This document shows, piece after piece, positions 24,911-33,835 of a DNA stretch of 64,000 nt. Position 1 is the first letter of the stretch, and each line of letters starts with the position of its first letter. The stretch is from Thermacetogenium phaeum DSM 12270 (GTDB taxonomy: Bacteria > Bacillota > DSM-12270 > Thermacetogeniales > Thermacetogeniaceae): the NCBI RefSeq assembly GCF_000305935.1, contig NC_018870.1:2465001-2529000 (forward strand), given 5' to 3'. The notes beneath the pieces are model-generated. The model had not been told where the DNA came from and ran no database searches. It saw nothing but the letters and a program-made list of their open reading frames with translations. The position numbers and the translations under genes were made by a program.

Positions 24911-25369
24911 ATGGAAGTAGAACAATATTTAGCTGAATTAGGTATAACATTACCCAATGTATCAAAGCCTGTGGCATCTTATGTGCCTGCTGTATGTGGC
25001 GGAAAACTGTTGTTTGTATCAGGACAGCTTTGCACAGTTAGTGGCGAATTGAAGTATAAAGGTAAAGTAGGCAGGAACGTCTCATTGGAAGATGCATATG
25101 AGGCAGCAAAGGCTTCTACCATTAATTCACTAGCTGTGATTAAAAAAGTACTGGGTTCTTTAGACAGGGTAAAAAGGATTGTCAAAGTTGTCGGTTTTGT
25201 CAACAGTGATCCTAATTTTACTGAACAGCACAAAGTTATTAACGGAGCATCTGATTTACTCGTTAAAATTTTTGGAGACAAAGGACATCATGCCCGCTCA
25301 GCTGTAGGAGTAACTGCCCTACCATTTGATGCTTCGGTAGAAGTAGAGTTGGTTGTGGAGATTGAATAG
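24911..25369 (+). CDS. RidA/YjgF-family enamine/imine deaminase
   Basis: RidA proteins hydrolyse reactive enamines made by PLP enzymes and dehydratases. The 152-residue chain has LLFVSGQLCTVSGELKYKG, ALPFDASVEVELVVEIE and GHHARSAVGV with the substrate-binding Arg. The N-terminal EQYLAELGITLPNVSKP is the longer variant found with amino-acid catabolic genes. It follows the antiporter by 95 nt and closes the AT-rich unit. Confidence 0.9.
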   Translation: MEVEQYLAELGITLPNVSKPVASYVPAVCGGKLLFVSGQLCTVSGELKYKGKVGRNVSLEDAYEAAKASTINSLAVIKKVLGSLDRVKRIVKVVGFVNSDPNFTEQHKVINGASDLLVKIFGDKGHHARSAVGVTALPFDASVEVELVVEIE

Positions 25370-25441
25370 TACGATGCGCAAAATACTTATTTCCTTTCGG
25401 CAGGGACTTGCTGTTAACTAATATTTAAAACAATTAAGAAC

Positions 25442-25476
25442 ATGCGAGGGAACGGTTATTCTCCGCTCCCTCGCAT
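25442..25476 (+). terminator. Stem-loop closing the amino-acid unit
   Basis: ATGCGAGGGA pairs with TCCCTCGCAT across a 15 nt loop about 70 nt after ridA. The U-tract is poor (TCTATAT), so it may be a weak or processing hairpin. Confidence 0.5.
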
Positions 25477-25625
25477 TCTATATCATACATGATCAGTAGG
25501 CCGTAGTGCCCCCCCTGCAGGTTGCGGGAAACTTTTTATACCCCTCTTAACATTTTCCACAATTTAATTCGCCGGTTCTCCTTTAATGGCATTATTGCAT
25601 AAGACAATTAGGAAATCACCACCCC

Positions 25626-26057
25626 CTATCCCCTGATCCTCTTCTTAGCCAACCTGTCGCAGCGCTCGTTGTAGGGGTTCCCCCGGTGCCCCTCTACCTT
25701 ATGCCAGCAAACACTGTGAGGCCGCATGACCGCAAGCAGTTCCTCCCACAGGTCTCTGTTTTCCACCGGTCTTCCTGAAGCCGTCCGCCAGCCGTTTTTC
25801 TTCCAGTTTTTAACCCATTTCTTCTGAAAGGCGTTGACCAGGTAGGCGCTATCGGAATAGATGTGGACATGACAGGGTTCTTTCAATTGCTTCAGTGCCT
25901 CAATGGAGGCGGTAAGCTCCATCCTGTTGTTCGTCGTCAGCTCCTCCCGGCCGCTGATCTCCTTCTGATGGCCGTTGCAGACGAGCACTGCCGCCCAGCC
26001 GCCGGGCCCCGGATTCCCGGAGCAGGCACCGTCGGTGTAAATGGTTACCTCCTTCAT
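25626..26057 (-). CDS. rnhA: Ribonuclease HI
   Basis: Cuts RNA in RNA-DNA hybrids. The 143 residues contain all catalytic parts: VTIYTDGACSGNPGPGGW, NNRMELTASIEAL, YSDSAYLVNAF and HKVEGHRGNPYNERCD. ATG 26057 is chosen as the normal RNase HI N-terminus with GGGGGG upstream; the frame is open to 26102. It stands alone on the minus strand. Confidence 0.96.
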   Translation of the reverse strand: MKEVTIYTDGACSGNPGPGGWAAVLVCNGHQKEISGREELTTNNRMELTASIEALKQLKEPCHVHIYSDSAYLVNAFQKKWVKNWKKNGWRTASGRPVENRDLWEELLAVMRPHSVCWHKVEGHRGNPYNERCDRLAKKRIRG

Positions 26058-26253
26058 CAAGAAACCCCCCATTCCCTGCCGGCAGCCGGCTGCCGCCGCC
26101 ATTCTGGGACGATGCCGCTTTGCCTTGAGTCGATTCTCCGGCCGCAGCCGCGCCCTTTGTTAATCGTGAGCAAGAGATTTTGATAGCAGTATTATTATGT
26201 TAACCATGCTGGCCCAACCCGTCAAAACATCACCAGAAGACAGCGGAGACAAC

Positions 26254-27624
26254 CTATTTAAAGGCGGCCACATCCGCCCAAAAATCGGGGAATCCGTATC
26301 CCAGGCGCCAGATAGACACCCCGGCGAGCCCCTGACTCTCGGCCAGGTCGAGCTTTAGCTTGAGGCTTGCCCTGTTCTCATACCAGACCTCATGCCTTAC
26401 CCCTGCCTCATCATAGTACTCAAAGTGCGGTAAGCAGTAAACGGGGTGCCAGGCAGGCTGCACCTGGCGCTCTGCGGCGAGAGCCTCCGCAGCCTGGTAG
26501 GTCAGGGAGGTGGCCGGCTTTCCCTCCGGCCAGTCACGGCCGTAAACCCCCAACCCGAGAATGATCTGGTCGGCGGGCAGAAACTGCCTAGCGTAAGTGA
26601 CGACGCGCTTGACCCAGTCATAGGGGGCGATGGGTCCCGGAGGCCCCGTCCGGTAGTGCAGGTCGTAGGCCATGATCACAACCTTATCGACGTATTTCCC
26701 CATCTCCCCGTAGTCGTAGGCAGCATGCCAGGAGACCGGCTTCTCCATGGCGGGTGCCGTCGCATAAAACCCGATCCCCTCCTTCTTGAGAGCCTGCGAA
26801 AGCTCTGAGAGGAGCGCATAATAACCGCTGCGGTCCTCCGGTTTGACCCCTTCGAAGTCCAGATTGAAGATCTGGTAGCCCTCCCTTGCCACAAGGTCGA
26901 GGGCGCCGTTGACAAAATTCTGCCGCGCCTCCCGGCTGCCGAGCAGAGCATGGAGTTTCACCGGATCCGTAAGAATAACCGAAACCTGGGTGCGTACCCC
27001 CTGGGCACGGGCGTAATCCAATGCCAGCTGGTAGCCTTGAGGCTTTTCATCCACCAGGTTCCCCTTTTCATCCGCCGAGTACCATTGAAAGGCAACATCG
27101 GTAAGGTTGGCGTGCCGCTCCAGGAATTCGCTGTAAGAACCCCCGTAGTAATAGCCCAGGACGATCTTTCTCCTTAAGGGCATGGTGATCCGTACAATCC
27201 GCGTCACCCCGTCCCAGCCAACATCGGCTCCGAAAGTCTCACTCAAGAAACGCAGCGGCACCATTGTTCTGCCCTCTTTGAGAACAGGGGCAACATCCAT
27301 GGTGCGGCTCCCACCATTAACAAGAACCGTCCGGCTGTCAGGCCAACAATCCACAGTGATGCCGCCCCGTTTGATGGTCACCTTTTTCGTTTGCGGTTCG
27401 TAAAAAACAACTGCTCCGAAAGCAGGATTTTCCACAACAAACCTGACCGGCACCAGGGTTCTGCCGTTCCGGATAAAGGGCCGGACATCGGGAAAAGAGA
27501 CGCTCTTCCCGTTAACAAAGACCTGCACCGGTTCCACCGCCTGAGCCGCCGAAGCTGTCAGGCACCAGCAGGCCAGGAAGCCTGTCAAAGCGACAACGGC
27601 AGCAATCAACTTCCTCCAACTCAT
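26254..27624 (-). CDS. Secreted GH18-type glycosidase with copper-amine-oxidase-like domains
   Basis: A 456-residue secreted protein. A signal peptide (MSWRKLIAAVVALTGFLACW, cleavage near ASAAQA) is followed by a copper amine oxidase N-domain pair (VFVNGKSVSF, RTLVPVRFVVE, RTMVPLRFLSETFGADVGWD). The GH18 barrel starts at KIVLGYYYGGSYSE. The catalytic strand reads FNLDFEGVK, keeping the general-acid Glu, and MAYDLHY is the next motif. Such proteins often act on spore or cell-wall peptidoglycan (SleL/YaaH-like). ATG 27624 has GGAGG upstream. Confidence 0.87.
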   Translation of the reverse strand: MSWRKLIAAVVALTGFLACWCLTASAAQAVEPVQVFVNGKSVSFPDVRPFIRNGRTLVPVRFVVENPAFGAVVFYEPQTKKVTIKRGGITVDCWPDSRTVLVNGGSRTMDVAPVLKEGRTMVPLRFLSETFGADVGWDGVTRIVRITMPLRRKIVLGYYYGGSYSEFLERHANLTDVAFQWYSADEKGNLVDEKPQGYQLALDYARAQGVRTQVSVILTDPVKLHALLGSREARQNFVNGALDLVAREGYQIFNLDFEGVKPEDRSGYYALLSELSQALKKEGIGFYATAPAMEKPVSWHAAYDYGEMGKYVDKVVIMAYDLHYRTGPPGPIAPYDWVKRVVTYARQFLPADQIILGLGVYGRDWPEGKPATSLTYQAAEALAAERQVQPAWHPVYCLPHFEYYDEAGVRHEVWYENRASLKLKLDLAESQGLAGVSIWRLGYGFPDFWADVAAFK

Positions 27625-27929
27625 CCCCCATTTACCTCCTTTAGTCGGAAACTGGAGGATGATTTCTCTCCCCAACGGGCAATCCCCTGCTTGCTATTAA
27701 TTATAATTTTTTCCTGTTTGCTGCCGGGCAAGAAAAATACAGGAATGGATTTAAAAGGGTGGAAGTTACGAGTCAGCGAGGCTCACAAAGTGGCAGACAC
27801 GGACGCCGAACTGGATGACCATCAAGGTGAGCTCCAACCGCTAAAAAACAGGGCGTCTTATGGGGGGTATCACTCCAAATGGCGGCAGCAGCGGTAGGGG
27901 AGTTCGCGCTGCATAAAGATCTACCGCTG

Positions 27930-28331
27930 CTAAAAGATATTATTCAGGGTAAGGCGCTCCCGTTCCGGAATGTGTTCGAGAAGCTGAACGGCCTCTCCGA
28001 ATTCGGCGGAGGCGTTGACCGCATCCCGGGTACGGATGAACTCCCTGGCACGCACCAGTTTCATATCGATGTTGTCCAGTTCAAAGTGATCGGTAAACAT
28101 TGCCCAATACCGGCGCACCTCTCTCCAGTGCCCCACAAACCTGTCAAAGGATTCCTCCGTCTCATCCCAGTTATCCTGCTCCATGAGAGCTTTGGCATCC
28201 TTCAGTTCCGCTGCCAGGCTGTCTGCACTCCGCTGCAAGTACCTCTGGGAAATCACCCCTCCCGCAATAATCAGGACGACAACGGTCAGAACTATCATGT
28301 AGGCACCGAAAACCCGTTTCACATCCATCAT
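27930..28331 (-). CDS. DUF4363-family membrane-anchored protein
   Basis: A 133-residue protein with one N-terminal membrane helix (FGAYMIVLTVVVLIIAGGVI) and a helical outer domain of repeated-looking amphipathic helices (DNWDETEESFDRFVGHW, AVNASAEFGEAVQLLEHI). It fits DUF4363, which is habitually encoded with DUF421 proteins in spore formers. It overlaps the DUF421 gene by 4 nt. Function is unknown. Confidence 0.75.
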   Translation of the reverse strand: MMDVKRVFGAYMIVLTVVVLIIAGGVISQRYLQRSADSLAAELKDAKALMEQDNWDETEESFDRFVGHWREVRRYWAMFTDHFELDNIDMKLVRAREFIRTRDAVNASAEFGEAVQLLEHIPERERLTLNNIF

Positions 28332-29005
28332 CCCCTTTCATCCAGGATGAAATCGACCTTCCCTTCAGTGGTGTATTGGGCGAAAAACACCTGGCGCAGG
28401 TCCTGAATGCCCTGCTTGTTAGCCTCCTGGAGAAGAACATCCACCGTCAATCCCGCGATCTGCAGGTTTCTCAAGTTTACCTTGCCGTCCATGATCAGGG
28501 AAACAGGAAATCCCGGCTGAGTAACCGGCACTTTTAAATCTCTGGCTGTAGGCGGTTTAACATCCGCCCTGGGGATCACGGAAATGGAACCGTTGGTCTC
28601 CAGAACGGCATAGGCAATATCGGACATGTTGGGGTATTCCTTGCTCCTGAGCTGTTCCAGGAGGTCGTTGATGTTGACGCGGACGCGCCGCATGGCCTCC
28701 CGATCCGGCTTTCCGTTTCTAATCAGAATGGTCGGAGTTCCACAGATGATGCTCCGCGCTTTTTCACTATGGAGGATGAGCAGAGAAAAGGCGATCTCAA
28801 CCGACATCAGAACCAGGATGCCGATGATCCCGTTGGTCAGCGGAATCCTCGTATCGCTCATGGGTATAACGGCCAGCTCGGCGATGACAATGGTGATCGC
28901 CAGCTCAAAAGGCTGCAGCTGCCCGATCTGGCGCTTCCCCATCAGGCGCATTACTACAACGAGCAGCAAATAAAGGATTAACGCCCGCACGGCGATTAAG
29001 AGCAT
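28328..29005 (-). CDS. DUF421 (YetF-like) membrane protein
   Basis: About 225 residues from ATG 29005, the usual DUF421 N-terminus (a longer frame to 29107 adds atypical sequence). Three membrane helices at about 1-85 contain the family motif VVMRLMGKRQIGQLQPFELAITI. The cytosolic domain has TILIRNGKPD, the RVNINDLLEQLR block and YAVLETNGSISV. It forms a two-gene operon with DUF4363. Members are linked to sporulation/germination, but no activity can be assigned here. Confidence 0.88.
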   Translation of the reverse strand: MLLIAVRALILYLLLVVVMRLMGKRQIGQLQPFELAITIVIAELAVIPMSDTRIPLTNGIIGILVLMSVEIAFSLLILHSEKARSIICGTPTILIRNGKPDREAMRRVRVNINDLLEQLRSKEYPNMSDIAYAVLETNGSISVIPRADVKPPTARDLKVPVTQPGFPVSLIMDGKVNLRNLQIAGLTVDVLLQEANKQGIQDLRQVFFAQYTTEGKVDFILDERG

Positions 29006-29405
29006 CTGACCACCCCCAGCGCACATCAACCATATTTTAACCACCGGGCAGAAATAAAATGCTGTCAAGAGGTTCGCAAAACTAAAAGGAGGCAAAGACA
29101 AACCCACCCGGCGCTTCCGAAGCCGGACGAAAGCTTAAGGTGAAGGTTTTTGAACAATAGTCGGGTCGGCAGCGCTTTGAGGGCAACTACAAGGAACAGA
29201 ATGAACGTATCATCGACCCGCTCCGGAGAAAGGAGAACGAAAAAGATGCTTTACCGGCGCCATTAAAGCCGGTAATGCCCATGTCCGCCCCTACGCCACG
29301 TCGGTGGGCACAAATAGAAACGGCAACAAGCACATTACAATTAGCAAGGCTGCCGTTTCTTACCGGCAGCCTTATTTCGCTGTCAGGATACAGGCACACC
29401 AGAGG
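29006..29405. other. 400 bp without a clear gene
   Basis: No frame here is convincing. On the plus strand a stretch around 29175-29400 reads, with a frame shift, like a coding fragment (GNYKEQNERI, then NRNGNKHITISKAAV), possibly decayed. I cannot name it. A strong hairpin lies at its right end. Confidence 0.3.
29346..29378 (+). terminator. Rho-independent terminator-like hairpin
   Basis: AAGGCTGCCG pairs perfectly with CGGCAGCCTT across an 8 nt loop, followed by ATTTC on the plus strand. On the minus strand it would lie 30 nt beyond the Gln-rich protein gene but lacks a U-run. Confidence 0.5.
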
Positions 29406-29891
29406 CTATTGTCCGATGTCCTTATTGGTATTGAATGTGGGGAAGCCTCCACCGGGCCTGCTGCCGACATTGCTGACAGGTCCACTGGCCCTGGCGGCAC
29501 CGCCATCCCCCTCATTCTCACCCCGGCCTCCGATCTCCCTCGCCGTCTCAAAAGTTGCAGAAGTTCCGAACTGGCCTCCGGTCAAGGTCTGCTGACCAGT
29601 CTGTCCGAACTGACCTGTCCCGCCCATCGGGGGCTGTACGGTGTAAGTAAACTGCCCGGGTTGTGTAGTGAACTGGGCGCTGGGAACCGTGGAGATCTGC
29701 TGTAGCTGTTGGGAAATCTGATTGATCATCTGAATGCAGCGCTGCATCTGCTGGGCGGCCGAACGCTCGTATTCGGCCATCTGGTTCAGCCGGGAAACGT
29801 TGGCCTGCTCGTTCTGATTCAACTGGTTGCAAATCTGGGCGATCTGGTTGAGACTTTGCTGGATTCCTTGAATATTCACTCCGAAGAACAC
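29406..29891 (-). CDS. Gln/Asn-rich helical protein of unknown function
   Basis: A 161-residue protein that I do not recognise. Residues 1-65 form an amphipathic, Gln/Asn-rich helical or coiled-coil part (IQQSLNQIAQICNQLNQNEQ, QQMQRCIQMINQISQQLQQI). The rest is low-complexity, rich in Gly, Gln, Thr and Pro (GGTGQFGQTGQQTLTGGQFG). There is no signal peptide. The composition resembles small spore-coat-type proteins of Firmicutes, but that is only a resemblance. Confidence 0.6.
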   Translation of the reverse strand: MFFGVNIQGIQQSLNQIAQICNQLNQNEQANVSRLNQMAEYERSAAQQMQRCIQMINQISQQLQQISTVPSAQFTTQPGQFTYTVQPPMGGTGQFGQTGQQTLTGGQFGTSATFETAREIGGRGENEGDGGAARASGPVSNVGSRPGGGFPTFNTNKDIGQ

Positions 29892-30058
29892 CTCCCAAAA
29901 TTTTTATCTATATTATCCCTCTCACCCCTTTCTTTATACACAGGCAGACTGTATAATCGCCCTCCGGTGCGGAAAAATCCACGCGAAAACGCTTGACATC
30001 ACTCGACGCCGGTATTAACCTTACAGGAGCAAAAAAACTCGCCCGGGAGTGAAAAGAC

Positions 30059-31402
30059 TTGGACTTCAACAACACAGGAGATATATTTTACCGGATGCGG
30101 CTCGCACTCTCCTCCCTCTCCATTTACAGGAATCTTTTAGACGATAATGCGATCAAGACTTTCACTGCCCTTGCGGAATCCCTCTGCAGCAGGCCGGACC
30201 CCATTACATTCCTCAACCTCTACAACGAACTCTTCTTTTCCCTGGCATCATCCAACACGACCCTTGCCGGTCGCGTCATCGATCTGATCATCTACGACGA
30301 CAACCCCTTTTCCCGACGCTGCGCCACCGGCCAGGATTGGAAGGCCCTGGAGGGCGCGGTAAGAAATGACCTGCGGGCGCTGCAGCTTGTAGCACAGGTT
30401 CCCTCATCCGCAATCAAGGAACGGGCCGCGGCTCTCTGCAAATTAGACAAGGCGCTGCTTGACGAGCTGCCCGAATTGACCTACTCGAACAACAATCTGC
30501 CGGAGGGGACTACGTCTGGCCCTCAGGAAAAACTGAAGCAGGCACTCCTCTCCGGCAGCAGCTGGGAGGAATGCCTGGACGAACTCGCAAGATTTTACAG
30601 GGAAGTCGGTGCGGGGATCTTCGCCCACTACAGGGCGTTTATCTGGGAGCGAAGAGGAGAATCCGGACGCCTGAAAGGGATCGCTTTCCCCGATCCGGTC
30701 AGGCTTTCCGATCTCTACGGCTACGAAGAGGAGCGCGCCCAGGTGTTGGAGAACACCTTGCAGTTCTTAAAGGGCTATCCTGCCAACAATGTGCTCCTCT
30801 ACGGCGACAGGGGAACGGGAAAATCATCCACCGTCAAGGCTCTGGTGAACGAGTACCACTCTCAAGGCCTGCGCATCATCGAAGTGCCTAAGGAATATCT
30901 GGGAGACTTCCCGGAAATCATCCGCATTCTCAGGGGGCGCAGGCAGAAGTTCATCATCTTCGTGGACGACCTGACCTTCGCCGACAGCACGGAAAACTAC
31001 ACCGCTCTGAAGGCGGTGCTGGAAGGCGGCCTGGAGAGCAGGCCTGATAACGCGCTGATCTATGCCACCTCCAATCGCCGTCACCTGGTCAAAGAGGAAT
31101 TCTCCGACCGCCCCGATTTAGAGGGAGAGGAAATCCGTAAAAATGACACCGTTCAGGAAAAGCTCTCCCTGGCCGACCGCTTTGGAATCACGGTGATCTT
31201 TACTGCACCGGATCAGGAGAAGTACTTAAAGATCATTTCAGCACTGGCACAGCAGAGGGGTATACTGGTGCCGCAGGATCTCTTGCACAGGGAAGCCTTA
31301 AGGTGGGCCGAGCGCCACAACGGCCGCTCCCCCAGAACCGCCCACCAGTTTATCGACTGGTTTGAGGGTCACCTGGCGCTGCAAAAACAGGCATCATCCT
31401 GA
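30059..31402 (+). CDS. DUF815 family AAA-type ATPase
   Basis: A 447-residue ATPase. An N-terminal helical region of about 200 residues precedes PDPVRLSDLYGYEEERAQVL, Walker A LLYGDRGTGKSSTVKAL (GDRGTGKS at 249-256) and Walker B KFIIFVDDLTF near 297-307, then YATSNRRHLVKE (sensor-like Asn/Arg). These are the DUF815 blocks. Partner and role are unknown. The start is TTG 30059 with GGGAG about 9 nt upstream. Confidence 0.88.
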   Translation: MDFNNTGDIFYRMRLALSSLSIYRNLLDDNAIKTFTALAESLCSRPDPITFLNLYNELFFSLASSNTTLAGRVIDLIIYDDNPFSRRCATGQDWKALEGAVRNDLRALQLVAQVPSSAIKERAAALCKLDKALLDELPELTYSNNNLPEGTTSGPQEKLKQALLSGSSWEECLDELARFYREVGAGIFAHYRAFIWERRGESGRLKGIAFPDPVRLSDLYGYEEERAQVLENTLQFLKGYPANNVLLYGDRGTGKSSTVKALVNEYHSQGLRIIEVPKEYLGDFPEIIRILRGRRQKFIIFVDDLTFADSTENYTALKAVLEGGLESRPDNALIYATSNRRHLVKEEFSDRPDLEGEEIRKNDTVQEKLSLADRFGITVIFTAPDQEKYLKIISALAQQRGILVPQDLLHREALRWAERHNGRSPRTAHQFIDWFEGHLALQKQASS

Positions 31403-31600
31403 ACTCTTTGAAGCCGTTTGCAAAATGCTTGCTGAAAACAACTACACGCTGAGTTCGGAGTCATGGATTGTTCTTTTTGCACATAAGAGAACCACCGGCT
31501 TTCGGTGTCAATTCAGCCAAAAGAAGCCAAACATACCGGCAAAAAAAATTTAATTTCGAGCAAGACAAGCGAGTAAATATTTGATACTATGTATAAATGG
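31403..31600. other. AT-rich leader region before the permease structure
   Basis: No gene is seen. It runs from the DUF815 stop to the structured element and includes AT-rich blocks (TTGATA, TATAAA) near 31580-31597, too close together for a standard promoter. Confidence 0.3.
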
Positions 31601-31714
31601 TGAATTCATACGTTATTCGACAAAAAAGCGCAGTAGCATAAGCCTGCCCGGCAGTTCTTTCGCCTCAATGGCAGGCATGACTGTGTCGCTGCTTTTTTGT
31701 GACGGTGAATTCAT
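31601..31714 (+). promoter_or_regulatory. Nested inverted-repeat leader element upstream of the purine permease
   Basis: Three pairs nest symmetrically: TGAATTCAT at 31601 and 31706 (self-palindromic, so the copies can also pair with each other), ACAAAAAAGC at 31620-31629 with GCTTTTTTGT at 31691-31700, and GCCTGCC at 31642-31648 with GGCAGGC at 31670-31676. The right arm of the middle stem ends in six T, as in a terminator. It lies 60 nt before the NCS2 start. It lacks the conserved joints of the purine riboswitch. It could be an unrecognised riboswitch/attenuator or a small non-autonomous repeat element. Confidence 0.5.
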
Positions 31715-31776
31715 CCCCCCTCTTCAATAAACGAAGGGCAAAAACTTAAAAAGCACATTCGAAAGGAGGATTTGTG

Positions 31777-33195
31777 ATGGAAAGGTTTTTCAAGCTGAAG
31801 CAAAACGGCACCACAGTGTCAACGGAAATCATCGCCGGACTGACAACATTCTTTACCATGTCTTACATCATTTTCGTCAATCCCGCAATATTATCACAGA
31901 CCGGCATTCCGTGGGGTGCCGTCTTTCTTGCGACGATCATTGCTTCAGCAGTCGGCACACTGGTCATGGGCCTGTTTGCCAATGTGCCCTACGCCCTGGC
32001 TCCCGGTATGGGCTTAAATGCCTTTTTCACCTATACCGTCTGCTTCGGCTTAGGCTTCACCTGGCAGCAGGCGCTGACGATGGTCTTCATCTGCGGTCTC
32101 ATCAATATCGTTTTGACGGTAACCAAAGTCCGCAAGGTCATCATTACTGCAATTCCTAGGGGGCTCCAAAGCGCTATCGGCGGAGGCATCGGTATCTTCA
32201 TCGCTTATATAGGGATCAAAAGCGCGGGGCTTATCAACTTCACTGCGGACCCGGGGACGTATACTGTTCTGGAAGGCGGCACCGCCATTATTAATTCCAG
32301 CGCAGTCCCCGCACTGGTAGACTTCAACAATCCAACCGTTCTGCTTTCCCTGATCGGCCTTGCCCTCACCGTTATCCTGCTCGTGCTCAGGGTGAAGGGA
32401 GCGATTTTGCTGGGCATCATCGGCACCACAATCATCGGCATTCCCATGGGGATCGTCGATGTCTCAGAAATCGGCGTTTCCACCGGTATTGCAGCATCCT
32501 TTGCCGAACTGGGATCGGTATTCGGAACGGTTTTCACCAGCAGCGGTCTTCCTTCCCTGTTTGCCGACAGCGAAAAAATTCTCATCGTTCTGATTACAAT
32601 TTTTGCCTTCAGCCTGACGGACATCTTCGACACAATCGGCACCTTTATAGGTACCGGCCGCAAAACCGGCATCTTCAGCGAAGAGGATGAACAAGCAATG
32701 CTGAGTAGCAGCGGTTTCAAATCCAAAATGGACAAGGCGCTCTTCGCCGATGCAATCGCCACCTCAATCGGTGCTTTATTCGGCACTTCCAACACGACCA
32801 CTTACGTCGAAAGCGCGGCCGGCATTGGAGCCGGAGGCCGCACCGGCCTGACCAGCTTGGTGACCGCCCTTCTTTTCTTACTGGCAATATTCCTGGCTCC
32901 CGTTGCGGGCATCGTGCCGTCGGCTGCAACCGCACCGGCATTAATCGTCGTCGGTATCATGATGATGGCGGCGTTCAAAGACATTAAATGGGATTCAATG
33001 GACGACGCAATCCCTGCTTTCTTCGCCGGAATCTTCATGGCCTTCTGCTACAGCATTTCCTACGGCATCGCGGCAGGGTTTATCTTCTACTGCCTCGTAA
33101 AGCTCTGCAAAGGACAGCTGGCAAAGGTGCACCCTGTGGTAACGGTTTCAACGCTTTTCTTTATCCTCAATTTCATCGTCCAGGCGGTTATCTGA
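31777..33195 (+). CDS. NCS2-family adenine/guanine/hypoxanthine permease
   Basis: A 472-residue, 12-13 helix purine uptake carrier of the AzgA/PbuG type. Signatures: EIIAGLTTFFTMSYIIFVNP, NVPYALAPGMGLNAFFTYTV, FSLTDIFDTIGTFIGTG and FGTSNTTTYVESAAGIGAGG with the substrate-site Glu. ATG 31777 follows AAAGGAGG by 7 nt; a GTG one codon earlier is less well spaced. It is a single-gene unit with a terminator directly after it. Confidence 0.93.
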   Translation: MERFFKLKQNGTTVSTEIIAGLTTFFTMSYIIFVNPAILSQTGIPWGAVFLATIIASAVGTLVMGLFANVPYALAPGMGLNAFFTYTVCFGLGFTWQQALTMVFICGLINIVLTVTKVRKVIITAIPRGLQSAIGGGIGIFIAYIGIKSAGLINFTADPGTYTVLEGGTAIINSSAVPALVDFNNPTVLLSLIGLALTVILLVLRVKGAILLGIIGTTIIGIPMGIVDVSEIGVSTGIAASFAELGSVFGTVFTSSGLPSLFADSEKILIVLITIFAFSLTDIFDTIGTFIGTGRKTGIFSEEDEQAMLSSSGFKSKMDKALFADAIATSIGALFGTSNTTTYVESAAGIGAGGRTGLTSLVTALLFLLAIFLAPVAGIVPSAATAPALIVVGIMMMAAFKDIKWDSMDDAIPAFFAGIFMAFCYSISYGIAAGFIFYCLVKLCKGQLAKVHPVVTVSTLFFILNFIVQAVI

Positions 33196-33203
33196 TAAAG
33201 CTC

Positions 33204-33243
33204 AAAAAGAGCCCGGCAATCTCTCTACCGGGCTCTTTTTTTA
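33204..33243 (+). terminator. Intrinsic terminator of the NCS2 permease gene
   Basis: AAAAAGAGCCCGG and CCGGGCTCTTTTT form a long stem around an 11 nt loop, followed by TTT. Confidence 0.9.
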
Positions 33244-33384
33244 TTAACCTTTCCTGCTCATCCCTTCAGCCAGGCAAAAACCTATAGGCTCCGCTTTCAT
33301 CGCTCAACTCTGCAGCGGTCTAAGGTAAGGAGCGCCGGTTGCCACCCCAATTTTTAGGCGACCTGGAGAGGCTTGCGGCGCAAG

Positions 33385-33423
33385 AAAATCCCCCGCCAAC
33401 CACACGGTCAGCGGGGGACTTTT
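33385..33423 (-). terminator. Terminator after the tRNA cluster
   Basis: CCCCCGC (33390-33396) pairs with GCGGGGG (33411-33417). Flanking A-runs and T-runs allow it to work on both strands. On the minus strand it directly follows tRNA-Val. Confidence 0.75.
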
Positions 33424-33424
33424 C

Positions 33425-33500
33425 TGGTGGGCGCGGTAGGAATCGAACCTACGACCTCATGAATGTGAGTCATGCGCTCTTACCGCTGAGCTACGCGCCC
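33425..33500 (-). tRNA. tRNA-Val (anticodon CAC)
   Basis: Full cloverleaf on the minus strand: acceptor GGGCGCG/CGCGCCC, D-arm GCTC-GAGC, anticodon loop CTCACAT, T-loop TTCGATT and an encoded CCA end. Confidence 0.95.
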
Positions 33501-33548
33501 AACGATATTCATTTTCGGCCTCCAACATCCGGCCTCTGACCTCTAAAA

Positions 33549-33623
33549 TGGTGGGCCCACCAGGATTCGAACCTGGAACCAATCGGTTATGAGCCGAGTG
33601 CTCTACCGTTGAGCTATGGGCCC
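33549..33623 (-). tRNA. tRNA with CAT anticodon (Met, or Ile2 if lysidinylated)
   Basis: Cloverleaf with acceptor GGGCCCA/TGGGCCC, anticodon loop CTCATAA, T-loop TTCGAAT and encoded CCA. The first base pair is intact, so it is not the initiator. The GGCTCATAACC stem resembles both elongator Met and Firmicute Ile2 tRNAs, so the charge cannot be settled by eye. Confidence 0.9.
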
Positions 33624-33624
33624 C

Positions 33625-33699
33625 TGGCTCCCCGGGCAGGATTCGAACCTGCAACCCTCCGGTTAACAGCCGGATGCTCTACCATTGAGCTACCGAGGA
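33625..33699 (-). tRNA. tRNA-Asn (anticodon GTT)
   Basis: Cloverleaf with acceptor TCCTCGG/CCGGGGA, anticodon loop CTGTTAA, T-loop TTCGAAT and a CCA end. It lies 1 nt from the CAT tRNA, so the three tRNAs are probably one transcript. Confidence 0.95.
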
Positions 33700-33835
33700 A
33701 TTTCGCAGCACTTACATTATACAGTAAGAACCCTTCATCGTCAACGCCGTGGTGCGAACAAAAAGCCGCCATCTCCTGATGTTGGAGCCATCCCTCTCCC
33801 GTTCTGCCGGATTATTGAATCCGGCGGCACACCTC

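Noticed and set aside
31560-31773. Purine (xpt-type) riboswitch before the NCS2 permease
   Set aside because: The conserved junction and loop sequences of that riboswitch are absent; only nested inverted repeats are seen.
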